From the NCBI RefSeq assembly GCF_024220175.1, contig NZ_CP098502.1:4592514-4656513 (forward strand): a stretch of DNA of 64,000 nucleotides, given 5' to 3'. Below the pieces are notes generated by a model. The model searched no databases, was not told the DNA's origin, and worked only from the letters and a program-made list of their open reading frames with translations. A program made the translations under genes and the position numbers. Below, in pieces: positions 34,057 through 42,440 of the stretch; the stretch's first letter is position 1, and every line of letters begins with the position of its first letter. Source of the DNA: Paraconexibacter antarcticus (GTDB taxonomy: Bacteria > Actinomycetota > Thermoleophilia > Solirubrobacterales > Solirubrobacteraceae).

Positions 34057-34878
34057 ATGGCCGCTCCGGACGAGGACCCGGGCGCGGCGCCGACACGGGT
34101 CGCGCCGGTGATCGCGGCGCCCGCCGTCCGCTCCACGCCGCGCCGCGCGCTCGACGCGCTGCTGCTCGCCGTCACCTTCCTCACCATCCTGCCGCTGCGC
34201 GTCCCGGCCGGGGAGGACGGGACCGCCGCCGCGCCCGCGTTCTACCCGCTCGTGGGCGGGGCGATCGGCCTCGCCGGCGGGGGCGTCCTCGCCGCGACCG
34301 AGCCGGCGGTCGGCTCGCTCGCGGCGTCGATCCTCGCCGTCGTCGCGGTCGTCGTCCTCACCGGGGCCCTGCACCAGGACGGGCTCGCCGACTGCGCCGA
34401 CGGGCTCGGCGTCCGCGGCGACCGCGCGCGGCGCCTCGCCGTCATGCGGGACCCGGCGAACGGGACGTTCGGCACGCTCGCGCTCGTCCTCTGGGCGCTG
34501 CTGCTCACGACCTCGCTCGCGCAGCTCGACACCGGGCAGGCGGTCGCCGCCCTCGTGGCGGCCGCCGCCGTCGGCCGCTGGGCCGCGCTGCTGCACGCGC
34601 GCTGGACGCCGCCCGCGCGGACCGACGGCCTCGGCTCCGCGTTCCTCCCCGCCCCCTTCGCGGTCGCGTGGGCGACCGGCGCCGCCGTCCTCGTCGCGGT
34701 CGTCGCCGACCCGACGGCCGCCGCCCCCGCCGTCGTGAGCGGCGTCGTCGTCGCGGGGGCGACGAGCGCGGGGGCGCAGCGCGCGCTCGGCGGCCGCACC
34801 GGTGACACGCTCGGGGCGACCGTCGTCCTCGCCGAACTGCTCGTGGTGCTGGTGGCGCTGGCGTTCGCGCGGGGCTGA
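34057..34878 (+). CDS. cobS: CobS (CobV) adenosylcobinamide-GDP ribazoletransferase
   Basis: 273 residues, integral membrane protein with about six hydrophobic helices. Family signatures: FLTILPLRVP near the start, the acidic active-site motif ALHQDGLADCADGLG (~107-121) and MRDPANGTFGTLALVL (~130-145), then RWAALL and the late GGRTGDTLGATV. It condenses alpha-ribazole (phosphate) with adenosylcobinamide-GDP, the last assembly step. ATG 34057 abuts the TAG of bluB-cobT directly. The first ~25 residues are a charged extension. Confidence 0.93.
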   Translation: MAAPDEDPGAAPTRVAPVIAAPAVRSTPRRALDALLLAVTFLTILPLRVPAGEDGTAAAPAFYPLVGGAIGLAGGGVLAATEPAVGSLAASILAVVAVVVLTGALHQDGLADCADGLGVRGDRARRLAVMRDPANGTFGTLALVLWALLLTTSLAQLDTGQAVAALVAAAAVGRWAALLHARWTPPARTDGLGSAFLPAPFAVAWATGAAVLVAVVADPTAAAPAVVSGVVVAGATSAGAQRALGGRTGDTLGATVVLAELLVVLVALAFARG

Positions 34879-34892
34879 GGGTTCGTCGTTCA

Positions 34893-34910
34893 CCGCCGCG
34901 CGAGCGGCGG
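34893..34910 (+). terminator. GC hairpin downstream of cobS
   Basis: CCGCCGC-GCGA-GCGGCGG, a 7-bp perfect stem with a stable GNRA loop, 14 nt after the cobS stop. There is no T-tract, so it may be a 3'-end stabiliser or an imperfect terminator. Confidence 0.5.
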
Positions 34911-34955
34911 GGCCGGCGTCTACGACGGCGGAGACGGACGCCGCCGGCAACACGA

Positions 34956-34990
34956 ATGCAGCCGGTCAGCCTGAGGCTGACCGGCTGCAT
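34956..34990. repeat. Perfect 16-bp inverted repeat with 3-nt loop
   Basis: ATGCAGCCGGTCAGCC, TGA, GGCTGACCGGCTGCAT. The stem is extended by flanking partial complementarity (GGACGCCG to the left, CGGCGTCC to the right), giving a nested palindrome of about 75 bp and a wider one of about 155 bp. Strength far exceeds a normal terminator. Confidence 0.75.
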
Positions 34991-35127
34991 CGGCGTTCGG
35001 TGGGACGGCGTCCCCGGGCAACGGCCGCCACCCGCACCTCCGTTCGCCGTCTCCGTCTTCAGACGCCGTAGGCGCACCGCCACTACCGCGACCTGAGCGG
35101 CAGACCCGCAGACCGACAGACCGCCCC

Positions 35128-35193
35128 TCAGCGGTGGTGCTCGCCCCACCCCACGACCGCCGCGGGCGCGAGCGCCCCGGGGCCGCGGTGCGG
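35128..35193 (-). pseudogene. Remnant of the 3' end of a USP-like gene paralogous to 37175-37657
   Basis: On the minus strand 35193-35128 reads [21 protein letters not shown] and a TGA stop. The intact neighbour at 37175-37657 ends PHHGPGVLAPLAVMGWGGHHH and a stop. By eye the nucleotides agree at about 57 of 66 positions, including the stop codon. Upstream of this the similarity fades and no frame with a start exists, so only the last ~22 codons remain. The two copies flank the CAP/collagen gene. Confidence 0.6.
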
Positions 35194-35311
35194 TGCGGCG
35201 CGGTGCGGCGGGGGTCCGCCCCGGGCCGGTCTGCGCGCAGACAGCGAGAAGGTGTCATTTCCCCGCTCCGTCTGTATTGTCGTAAATCAAGCAATCGGTA
35301 GGGGTGCTGAT

Positions 35312-37150
35312 ATGTCTGGGGAGTCGGGGCGTCGTTCGCCCCTGCGCGCCGTCGGTAGGCGCCTGGTGTTCGCGGCGGCCGTGCCGGCCGTCGCCGTCGC
35401 GTCGGTCGGCGTCCTGCCGCACGGGCCGGGCACGGCCCACGCCGCCGGCGTGGTGTCCCTCGGCAATCCCTCGGACACGCCACCTGCGGACCCCCCCTCG
35501 GACCCGCCGGAAGGCTACACCGGGCCCACGGGACCGACCGGCCCCGCCGGCCCCGCGGGCCCGGCCGGCCCCGAAGGTCCCGCCGGCCCCGCCGGGGCGA
35601 CCGGGGCGACCGGTCCCGCCGGGCCGACCGGCGCAACCGGCCCCGCCGGGCCCGCCGGCCCCGCCGGGCCCGCCGGTCCCGCGGGCCCCGCCGGGACGAC
35701 CACCGTCATCACCGTCACGACGCCCGCCCCGACCGTCGCCGCGGCCGCGGTGACGCCGGCGTCCACCCCGGTGTCGCCCCCGGTCATCGAGTCGGCCGGC
35801 CTCTCCCCGGCGCCGCAGGTCGGGAGGACGAGCACCCTGCGCGTCCGGGCGAGCGCCGCCGGCGGCACCGTCGCCGGGCTCACCGTCGCCTTCGGCGAGC
35901 CGCACTCCGGCTTCGGGCTGAGCGCGTGCGCGATCACGCTCACCGGTGGCGGCGGGGCGACCGAGGACTTCGGCTCCGGCGGCGTCGAGGACTTCGCGGT
36001 CCCGCACGCTTTCACGAGGCCGGGCAAGCACACGATCAGGATCTTCGTCACGGTCGACGCGTGCGACAGCCGGCCGGCCCAGGTGACGGTCCGCACCCTC
36101 ACGGTCACCGTCAGGCGGGCCGCACGCACGGTGCTGAGGGACCCCACCGCTCGGCGCCGGCGCGCGCTCGCCGCCCACGCGGCCCAGGTCGTCGTCACCT
36201 CCGGCTGCCCGGACGCGACGCTCGTGCCCACGCCGGCGAACCTCGATCGCGTCGCCGCCGCGACCCTCTGCGCACTCAACGGCCAGCGCGCCGAGGCCGG
36301 CCTGCCGCCCCTCGTGACGAACGACGAGCTGCGCCGGGCGGCGGTGGTCCACAACACCCTCATGATCGTGGACCGCTTCTTCAGCCACCAGGGCGACGGC
36401 GAGCCCGACCTCGCCGGCCGTCTCGCGCAGGTCCGCTACCCCGGCCCGGGCGCCGCCGAGAACATCGGCTGGGGCGCGGGCACGTCGGGCTCCGCCGACG
36501 GCATCGTCACGGCGTGGATGAACAGCCAGCACCACCGCGAGAACATCCTCGACCCGCAGAACCACGAGATCGGCATCGCCGTCACCGCGGCCGCCCCGAT
36601 CGATGCGCCCGCGCCGGGGGCGACCTACACGACCGACTTCGGGACGGCGGCCCCGGACCCCTCGACGACCGCGGGCGCCTCGTCCGGCGCCCCGACGCCG
36701 GCGGGGACCGCGACCGGCGGCCCGGCGTCGGCCGGGGCGGGCCGGACGACCGCGGCACCGCTCAGCGCCCTGGTCCTGCTGCCGTCGGCCTTCCGCCCCG
36801 CCCCCGCCCGCGCGCCCGCCTCGGGGGTCCGCGGCACCGGGACCGAGATCCGCTTCCGCGCGGCGCAGGCCGGCGGGCTGAAGGTCGCCTTCGCCCGGCT
36901 CACCCCGGGCCGCAAGGTCGGCCGCACGTGCCGCACCGGGCCCGCCGGCGGCCGGGCGTGCACCCGCGCGCTCCGCGTCGGCACGCTGCTCGGGCACGCG
37001 ACGGTCGGGGTCAACCGGGTGACGTTCACCGGCATCGTCCGGGGCCGTCGCCTCGCGCCCGGCCGCTACCGCGTGACGATCACGCTCGCCGGGTCGAGGG
37101 CCAAGCCGTTGACGCGGACCTTCCGGGTGCTCAAGGGGGCCGGCGCGTGA
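35312..37150 (+). CDS. Secreted collagen-like and CAP/SCP-domain protein
   Basis: 612 residues from ATG 35312, with TAGGGG 8 nt upstream. Signal peptide ~1-45 ([17 protein letters not shown]); collagen-type Gly-X-Y repeats with many GPA/GPT/GAT triplets, ~71-128; a beta-sandwich domain with two cysteines (~155-270); a CAP (cysteine-rich secretory/SCP) domain ~305-446 with [30 protein letters not shown] and [11 protein letters not shown], the motifs holding its metal/active-site histidines and glutamates; a Ser/Thr/Gly/Ala linker; and a C-terminal Ig-like beta domain (~510-612). Probably wall- or medium-located; role unknown. The collagen part is perfectly in register. Confidence 0.85.
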   Translation: MSGESGRRSPLRAVGRRLVFAAAVPAVAVASVGVLPHGPGTAHAAGVVSLGNPSDTPPADPPSDPPEGYTGPTGPTGPAGPAGPAGPEGPAGPAGATGATGPAGPTGATGPAGPAGPAGPAGPAGPAGTTTVITVTTPAPTVAAAAVTPASTPVSPPVIESAGLSPAPQVGRTSTLRVRASAAGGTVAGLTVAFGEPHSGFGLSACAITLTGGGGATEDFGSGGVEDFAVPHAFTRPGKHTIRIFVTVDACDSRPAQVTVRTLTVTVRRAARTVLRDPTARRRRALAAHAAQVVVTSGCPDATLVPTPANLDRVAAATLCALNGQRAEAGLPPLVTNDELRRAAVVHNTLMIVDRFFSHQGDGEPDLAGRLAQVRYPGPGAAENIGWGAGTSGSADGIVTAWMNSQHHRENILDPQNHEIGIAVTAAAPIDAPAPGATYTTDFGTAAPDPSTTAGASSGAPTPAGTATGGPASAGAGRTTAAPLSALVLLPSAFRPAPARAPASGVRGTGTEIRFRAAQAGGLKVAFARLTPGRKVGRTCRTGPAGGRACTRALRVGTLLGHATVGVNRVTFTGIVRGRRLAPGRYRVTITLAGSRAKPLTRTFRVLKGAGA

Positions 37151-37174
37151 GCCGGCCCCGCGGCGCGCCCGCCG

Positions 37175-37657
37175 TCAGTGGTGATGCCCGCCCCACCCCA
37201 TGACCGCCAGCGGCGCGAGCACCCCGGGGCCGTGGTGCGGCGCCGGCGGGGCGCCGACCGGCGTCCGGCGCGGCGGCTGCGCGACGACGTGCGTGACCTC
37301 CACGCCGGTCATGCGGGCGACGCGGTGCGGCAGGTCGATCTGCAGCCACGTCGAGAGCGGCCCCGGAAGCGTGGAGACGATGATCTCGTCCCAGCGCCGC
37401 GGGTCCCACGCCTCGACGACGACCTCGAGCGCCTGACCGAAGCCGACCTCGCCGTCGACGGCCAGGTCGCGGGTGCGCATCGCCTCGAGCGCCTCCGCGA
37501 GCTGCTGCTGCGCCTCGGCGCGTGGCGTTGCCGGCGGGAACGGCATGAGCAGCCGGAACCGCACCGGGGACTGCTCATGGCGGCGCACCATCGCCGCGAT
37601 GAGCTCGGAGGTGGCGGCCGTCCGCTGGGCGACCACGAGCACGTGGTACAAAGACAT
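37175..37657 (-). CDS. USP-like small protein with His-rich tail
   Basis: 160 residues. Start MSLYHVLVVAQRTAATSELIAAMVRR and the later DEIIVSTLPGPLSTWLQIDLPHRVARMTG resemble the universal-stress/GABA-permease-associated alpha/beta fold proteins of actinobacteria. No clear ATP-binding GxxGxxxxxS motif of true USPs is present. A Pro/Ala-rich tail ends MGWGGHHH, which may bind metal. It has the best promoter in the window (TTGACA, 17 bp, TAGACC), with -10 nine nt before the ATG. The 3' end has a decayed duplicate at 35128-35193. Convergent with the CAP gene. Confidence 0.7.
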   Translation of the reverse strand: MSLYHVLVVAQRTAATSELIAAMVRRHEQSPVRFRLLMPFPPATPRAEAQQQLAEALEAMRTRDLAVDGEVGFGQALEVVVEAWDPRRWDEIIVSTLPGPLSTWLQIDLPHRVARMTGVEVTHVVAQPPRRTPVGAPPAPHHGPGVLAPLAVMGWGGHHH

Positions 37658-37666
37658 GGTCTCTTC

Positions 37667-37695
37667 GGTCTACGCCGATCGGAACGGACTGTCAA
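37667..37695 (-). promoter_or_regulatory. Sigma-70-type promoter of the USP-like gene
   Basis: On the minus strand TTGACA (37695-37690), a 17-bp spacer and TAGACC (37672-37667). The ATG lies 9 nt beyond the -10 box, so the transcript would start at or next to the start codon. Confidence 0.65.
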
Positions 37696-37781
37696 GCGGC
37701 AGGAGGGACCGACGGACCCTGCCCCCCGTCGAGGGTCCGGCGGAGGACCTCGGCGCCGACGAACGCCCGGCTAGACCATAT

Positions 37782-37935
37782 GGATCGGGCCGTCGCTGGC
37801 GGCGGTGGTTCTGAGTCGTCTGTCTGAGGCGGGCGGTAGAAGTGGCCGGTCCCTCGCGAAGGGTCGTGGGGTGACGTTTGAGCTGTGCGGTTGCAGCCGC
37901 GCAGCGGCCCACAACCACAGAGGAGGAGACCGGCC
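37782..37935 (+). ncRNA. Candidate bridge-RNA region in the IS110 left end
   Basis: IS110 elements encode a structured bridge RNA in a non-coding end that pairs with target and donor DNA. The 154 nt before the transposase hold short stems (for example GGTCCCTCGCGAAGGGTC-type and GCGGTTGCAGCCGC) and no ORF. The right end (39019-39307) is the alternative place, as in the IS1111 subgroup. Loop assignment was not attempted. Confidence 0.3.
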
Positions 37936-39018
37936 ATGACGAAGGCTAGAAGCCTCGTTGGTCTGGACGTACACGCCGCGAAGATCGTGGCGGCGGTGCT
38001 CGATGCTGAGAGCGGCGAGCTTCAGTGGTTCGCGTTGCGCGGTGACGTGCGTGAGGCGGCCAGGTTGTGCGCCGCACTGCCCAGGCCGGTGCGGGCGGCG
38101 TATGAGGCCGGGCCGACCGGGTACGGGTTGGCGCGGGAGCTCGCGGCGCGGCAGGTGTCGTGCGTGGTCGCGGCGCCGAGCAAGATCCCGCGGGCGTCGG
38201 GTGACCGGGTGAAGACTGATCGTCGTGACGCCGAACTGCTCGTGCGTTTGCTCTGGGCGGGGAAGCTGCATCCGGTGCGGGTGCCGGGCCACGAGGAGGA
38301 GGCGCTGCGCGATCTGATCCGGGCGCGCGAGGCCGTGCGGGTGGACCTGATGCGTGCCCGCCACCGGTTGTCGAAGCTGCTGCTGCGTCACGACCATCGC
38401 TTCGATGACGGCAAGGCATGGACGCAGCGCCACCGTGACTGGCTGGATCAGGTCGACCTCGTGTGGCCCGCGGCGCAGGCGACGCTGCTGGACCTGCGCG
38501 GCGCGGCCGACGTGCTCGTGCATCGCCGCGATCAGCTCGAGGCGCAGATCACGAGGATGCTTCCGAGCTCACCGTGGGGCGTGCAGGTCGCCCGGCTGCG
38601 GTGCCTTCGCGGGATCGACACGCTCACCGCCGCCGGGCTGTGCTCGGAGGTCGGCGACTTCGCCCGGTTCGCCCGGGCCGAGCAGCTCATGAGCTACATC
38701 GGCCTGGTCCCTTCGGAGCACACCACCGGCTCAAGTCGCCGCCTCGGCTCGATCACGAAGACCGGTTCCGGGCACGCGCGCCGGCTGCTCGTCGAGGCTG
38801 CCTGGCACTACCGCAAGGCGCCGCGGGTCACCAAGGCGCTGAGCGATCGCCACGACGGGCAGCCCGCCGAAGCGGTCGCGATCGCCTGGACCGCGCAGCG
38901 GCGTCTGTATCGCACATGGAACCGCCTTGAGCAGCGCGGCAAACGCCGCACGATCATCGCCGTCGCCGCAGCGCGCGAGCTCGCCGGATTCACGTGGGCG
39001 ATCGGCCAGATCGAGTGA
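37936..39018 (+). CDS. IS110-family transposase (DEDD recombinase)
   Basis: 360 residues; ATG 37936 with AGGAGGAG 8 nt upstream. The N-terminal RuvC-like DEDD domain has D11 in LVGLDVHAAK, E57 in AAYEAGPTGYG, and D95/D98 in VKTDRRDAELL. The C-terminal Transposase_20 domain has LRCLRGIDTLTAAGLCSEVG (~217-236), MSYIGLVPSEHTTG and ITKTGSGHARRLLVEAAW with the conserved serine. Length is normal and there is no frameshift, so it may be active. Codon use (more CAT/GAT, fewer GCC) looks less extreme in GC than its neighbours, consistent with acquisition. Confidence 0.94.
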   Translation: MTKARSLVGLDVHAAKIVAAVLDAESGELQWFALRGDVREAARLCAALPRPVRAAYEAGPTGYGLARELAARQVSCVVAAPSKIPRASGDRVKTDRRDAELLVRLLWAGKLHPVRVPGHEEEALRDLIRAREAVRVDLMRARHRLSKLLLRHDHRFDDGKAWTQRHRDWLDQVDLVWPAAQATLLDLRGAADVLVHRRDQLEAQITRMLPSSPWGVQVARLRCLRGIDTLTAAGLCSEVGDFARFARAEQLMSYIGLVPSEHTTGSSRRLGSITKTGSGHARRLLVEAAWHYRKAPRVTKALSDRHDGQPAEAVAIAWTAQRRLYRTWNRLEQRGKRRTIIAVAAARELAGFTWAIGQIE

Positions 39019-39307
39019 CCTGAACCCGGCGACATCCCGTCGGCTGGGTCGGTGGCGGCCCGGCACCGCGCGGGGAACCCGCGGCTGAACTATGAGCAAC
39101 CCGCCCTCGTCAGGGGGCCGGCCACGCCCGATGTTAGACAGCGGCTCCCCACGACGAACCCCTGGTCCTGCGGTACCCAACCCGCGCATATCAGTCTGAC
39201 CGCGCGTCGCGCACAGCCTGCCGGACCGCCACCAACCCAGCCGACAGCACAGACACGAACGAGCGCTAATGCGCCACTTCGCCGACCCTAGGTTGACGAA
39301 CGGCCGT
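39019..39307 (+). other. Non-coding right end of the IS110 element
   Basis: 289 bp between the transposase stop and the acs gene. No plausible gene: the only ORF (79 residues, 39052-39291) has no start signal and a composition unlike protein. Composition is less GC-rich than the surroundings. It could contain an IS1111-type RNA or only the terminus. Confidence 0.5.
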
Positions 39308-39312
39308 CCATA

Positions 39313-41301
39313 TCAGTTCTCCGCCGCCTGCGCCGCCTTCACCTGCGCCTCGAGCTCCTTCATGACCTCGGGGTCGCGGAGCGTCGTGACGTCGCCCAGC
39401 GCGCGGCCCTCGGCGATGTCGCGCAGGAGCCGGCGCATGATCTTGCCGCTGCGGGTCTTCGGCAGGTCGTCGGCCCAGAGAATGCGCTTCGGCCGGGCGA
39501 GCTTGCCGATCCGCGCGGCGACGTGCTCGCGCAGGACGCCCACCATCTCGTCGTCGCCGTGAAGGTCGCCCTCGAGCGTCACGAAGGCCGCGATCGACTG
39601 CCCGGTGTCCTCGTCGGCCTGCCCGATGACCGCCGCCTCGGCGACCTGCGGGTGCGAGACGAGGGCCGACTCGACCTCCGCGGTGGAGAGCCGGTGGCCC
39701 GACACGTTGATGACGTCGTCGACGCGCCCGATGATCGAGACGTAGCCCTCCTCGTCCTGGCGCGAGGCGTCGCCGACGAGGTAGGTCTCCGGCCCGAACC
39801 GCTCCCAGTACGTCGAGACGTAGCGGTCGTCGTCCCCGTAGAGCGTGCGGAGCATCGACGGCCACGGCTGCGTGAGCGTCAGCAGCCCCTGCTCGCCGCG
39901 CGGCAGCTCCTCCCCGGCGTCGTCCACGACCGCGGCGGAGACGCCGGGCAGCGGGGTGCCGGCGCTGCCGGGCTTCGCGTCCTGGGCGCCGGGAAGGGTC
40001 GTGATCATGATCGCGCCGGTCTCGGTCTGCCACCACGTGTCGACGACCGGGCAGCGGCCGCCGCCGACGACCTCCCAGTACCACAGCCACGCCTTCGGGT
40101 TGATCGGCTCGCCGACCGATCCGAGCAGCCGCAGCTTCGAGAGGTCCGCCTTCTTCACGTGCTCGGCGCCCCACTTCATGCAGGCGCGGATCGCGGTCGG
40201 CGCCGTGTAGAAGACCGTCGCGCCCGAGCGTTCGCACAGCTCCCACCAGATGCCCTTGTGCGGGTAGTCGGGGGCGCCCTCGTACATGACCGACGTCACG
40301 CCGTTCGCCAGCGGCCCGTACACGATGTACGAGTGGCCGGTGATCCAGCCGACGTCGGCCGAACAGAACCAGACGTCCTCCTCCGGGCGCAGGTCGAAGA
40401 CGTAGCGGTGCGTCCAGGCGACCCCGGTGAGGTACCCGCCCGTCGTGTGTACGATGCCCTTCGGCGCGGCGGTCGAGCCCGAGGAGTAGAGGATGAAGAG
40501 CGGGTGCTCGGCGTCGAACGCCTCCGGCGGGCAGTCGGCGTCGGCCTCCGCCATCGCCTCGTGGACCCACACGTCGCGCGCCGGGTCCATCGCCACGTCG
40601 ATGCCCGTGTGCCGGACGACGAAGATCGTCTCGAGCGACCCGACCTCCCCCATGACCTCGTCGACCGCCGCCTTCACCGGCGCGGTCCTGCCCTTGCGAC
40701 GGGCGCCGTCGACGGTGATGAGCGCCTTCGCCTCCGAGACCTCCATCCGCTCGCGGACCGACTCGGCGCTGAAGCCGCCGAAGACGACGTTGTGCGGCGC
40801 GCCGATCCGCGCGCAGGCGAGGATCGCGACGAGGACCTCGGGGATCATCGGGAGGAAGATCCCGACGACGTCGCCGGCCTTCACGCCGCGCGCCTTCAGC
40901 GCGTTGGCCATCCGCTGCGTGTCCGCGAGCAGCTGGGCGTACGTGATGTCCCGCGTCTCGCCCTCCTCGCCGTACCAGTGGAAGGCGACGCGGTCGCCGT
41001 GGCCCGCCGCCACGTGGCGGTCCAGGCACTGGGCGGACGCGTTGAGCTTCCCGTCCGCGAACCACTTGTAGAACGGGGGCTGCGAGTCGTCGAGGCCCTG
41101 CTGCGGGGCGACGTCCCAGTCGAGGAGCTGCAGCGCCTGCTCGTGCCACCACGCGGCGGGGTCCTTCGCGGCCGCGGCGTGCACCGACTCGTCGGTGATG
41201 AGGGCGCTGCCCGCGAAGGGCACGGAGGGGGCGAAGCGCTCCTGCTCAAGCAGCTCGCCGAGGCGGGTCTGGAGGGCGGTCTCGTCCGGGGCGGAGGGCA
41301 T
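39313..41301 (-). CDS. acs: Acetyl-CoA synthetase
   Basis: 662 residues, full length for Acs. N-terminal WFADGKLNASAQCLDRH and YKWF signature; P-loop ILYSSGSTAAPKGIVHTTGG (~270-289); VFYTAPTAIRACMKWG; VDTWWQTETGAIMIT (~422); GRVDDVINVSGHRLSTAEVE; and the acetylation-regulated lysine in LPKTRSGKIMRRLLR (~617). It converts acetate, ATP and CoA to acetyl-CoA via acetyl-AMP. TAGGCT ends 6 nt before ATG 41301 (leaderless). The IS110 element ends precisely at its stop codon, leaving the protein intact (C-terminus VKAAQAAEN). Confidence 0.96.
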   Translation of the reverse strand: MPSAPDETALQTRLGELLEQERFAPSVPFAGSALITDESVHAAAAKDPAAWWHEQALQLLDWDVAPQQGLDDSQPPFYKWFADGKLNASAQCLDRHVAAGHGDRVAFHWYGEEGETRDITYAQLLADTQRMANALKARGVKAGDVVGIFLPMIPEVLVAILACARIGAPHNVVFGGFSAESVRERMEVSEAKALITVDGARRKGRTAPVKAAVDEVMGEVGSLETIFVVRHTGIDVAMDPARDVWVHEAMAEADADCPPEAFDAEHPLFILYSSGSTAAPKGIVHTTGGYLTGVAWTHRYVFDLRPEEDVWFCSADVGWITGHSYIVYGPLANGVTSVMYEGAPDYPHKGIWWELCERSGATVFYTAPTAIRACMKWGAEHVKKADLSKLRLLGSVGEPINPKAWLWYWEVVGGGRCPVVDTWWQTETGAIMITTLPGAQDAKPGSAGTPLPGVSAAVVDDAGEELPRGEQGLLTLTQPWPSMLRTLYGDDDRYVSTYWERFGPETYLVGDASRQDEEGYVSIIGRVDDVINVSGHRLSTAEVESALVSHPQVAEAAVIGQADEDTGQSIAAFVTLEGDLHGDDEMVGVLREHVAARIGKLARPKRILWADDLPKTRSGKIMRRLLRDIAEGRALGDVTTLRDPEVMKELEAQVKAAQAAEN

Positions 41302-41354
41302 GCGCGCAGCCTACCCCCGCCACGCGCCCGAGCAACGTCGTGCTGCGACCGGGC

Positions 41355-42323
41355 CTAGCGGCGCTTGCGGCCCTTGCGCTTCTTCGACGTCGGCGACTCG
41401 CCCGCGAGCCCGCCGGCCGGCCGCGCCGCCGAGCCGTCCCCGGCCGCGTCGAGCTCGTCCGCGGGCACGATGCCGCTCGCGGGATCCGGCCGCGGCGCGC
41501 CGCCCTCGCGGGCCTCGCGCAGCTCCTGCTGGGTCGGCCACGGGATCGCGCGGCCGGCCGCCCAGGCCGGCGGGCGCCCCTGCGGACCCGGCCACCGGTC
41601 GAGGATGAGGACGCCGACGGCGACGAGCCAGAAGGACTGGACGACGGGGAGGTTCGACCCCACCGGGATGATGAAGAGGGCGCCGACGATCATGCCGAGG
41701 ATGCCCATGAAGCGCGTGAGCAGCCCGACGCGCATCGCGTTGATCGCGATGAGGACGAAGCTGAAGGCGACGAGCAGCAGGCTGACCTGACGGAGGATCT
41801 GCGAGGCGAGGATGAGGCCGCCCTGCAGCGCCTCGTGGGCGGCGTGCGTCGAGAGGTCCTTGCCGCCGACGAAGTCGCTCGCCTTGACCGAGATGCCGAT
41901 CTGGAGGGTGAGCTCGGCGACCGCGAGCATGATCGGGCCGATGATCGCGCCGCCGAGGGCGATCCGCGGGAGCCTGCCGCCGCGGGCCGCGGTCGCGCGG
42001 AAGAGGTAGCCGAGCACGCCGGCCATCGCCGCCGAGCCGAGCGCGAGCACGACCGCGACGATGAGCAGCGTCGTCGCCTTGTCGTCGTAGAAGACGAGCT
42101 GCGTCGTGCGCAGGCCGGGCCCGATGGCGAGCTTCTCGCCCGCGGCGTCGCGGAGGCCGTCGAGGACGGAGACCTTCGGGAAGTCCTGGAAGGCCGAGGA
42201 GGCGAGGATGCCGCCGAGGAGCGTCAGGACGCCGGCGACGATGCCGAGCAGGCCTGCGGGCAGGCGCTGCGCCTTCTCCCAGGCGAGGGTCTCGGCGACG
42301 TTGGGGGCGGGAGCGTCAGCCAT
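41355..42323 (-). CDS. Multi-pass membrane protein of unknown function
   Basis: 322 residues. About six hydrophobic helices: LPAGLLGIVAGVLTLLGGIL (~21-40), LLIVAVVLALGSAAMAGVLG, ALGGAIIGPIMLAVAELTL, GLILASQILRQVSLLLVAFS, FMGILGMIVGALFIIPVG and VVQSFWLVAVGVLIL. A long cytoplasmic-looking tail (~245-322) ends with the very basic SKKRKGRKRR. I recognise no enzyme motif; proteins of this layout are widespread hypothetical proteins in actinobacteria. Lies 31 nt beyond the acs start, same strand, so it may be upstream in a loose unit with acs. Confidence 0.75.
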   Translation of the reverse strand: MADAPAPNVAETLAWEKAQRLPAGLLGIVAGVLTLLGGILASSAFQDFPKVSVLDGLRDAAGEKLAIGPGLRTTQLVFYDDKATTLLIVAVVLALGSAAMAGVLGYLFRATAARGGRLPRIALGGAIIGPIMLAVAELTLQIGISVKASDFVGGKDLSTHAAHEALQGGLILASQILRQVSLLLVAFSFVLIAINAMRVGLLTRFMGILGMIVGALFIIPVGSNLPVVQSFWLVAVGVLILDRWPGPQGRPPAWAAGRAIPWPTQQELREAREGGAPRPDPASGIVPADELDAAGDGSAARPAGGLAGESPTSKKRKGRKRR

Positions 42324-42440
42324 GCGGCGACAGATGATGACGGCGCAGGGCGCGCGGCGTCACCCTGGCGTGTCGGCGCGGTCCCGGGCCCGGCCGCGGA
42401 GCCCGGCCGAGGGGTCTCGGCCGGGCGCGTCGCCGGGGGA

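Larger units (their letters stand above)
34879..35311. other. 433-bp intergenic region: hairpins, a gene remnant and a promoter
   Basis: No intact gene is seen. The region contains a stable hairpin after cobS (34893-34910), a 16-bp perfect palindrome (34956-34990) enclosed by outer partly complementary arms (GGCGTCT ... AGACGCC, about 34914 to 35070), a decayed 3' gene fragment (35128-35193) and, before the CAP gene, TATTGT at 35275-35280 as a -10 candidate. Confidence 0.6.
37776..39313 (+). mobile_element. IS110-family insertion sequence, about 1.5 kb
   Basis: One transposase gene flanked by non-coding ends of ~155 bp (left) and ~290 bp (right). There are no terminal inverted repeats, as expected for IS110. 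CCATAT occurs at 37776-37781 and at 39308-39313, at the two points where neighbouring gene sequence resumes. I take it as the duplicated core/target sequence, which gives a length of ~1.53 kb. The right end lies exactly at the acs stop codon, whose TGA is kept. Exact ends are tentative. Confidence 0.6.

Noticed and set aside
35519-35700. GGCCCCGCCGG-type repeats looking like a CRISPR or VNTR
   Set aside because: They are the Gly-X-Y codons of a collagen-like domain; there are no spacers. No CRISPR array was seen anywhere in the window.
39052-39291. 79-residue ORF in the right end of the IS110 element
   Set aside because: No start signal, no hydrophobic core, and it lies in the non-coding end of an insertion sequence.
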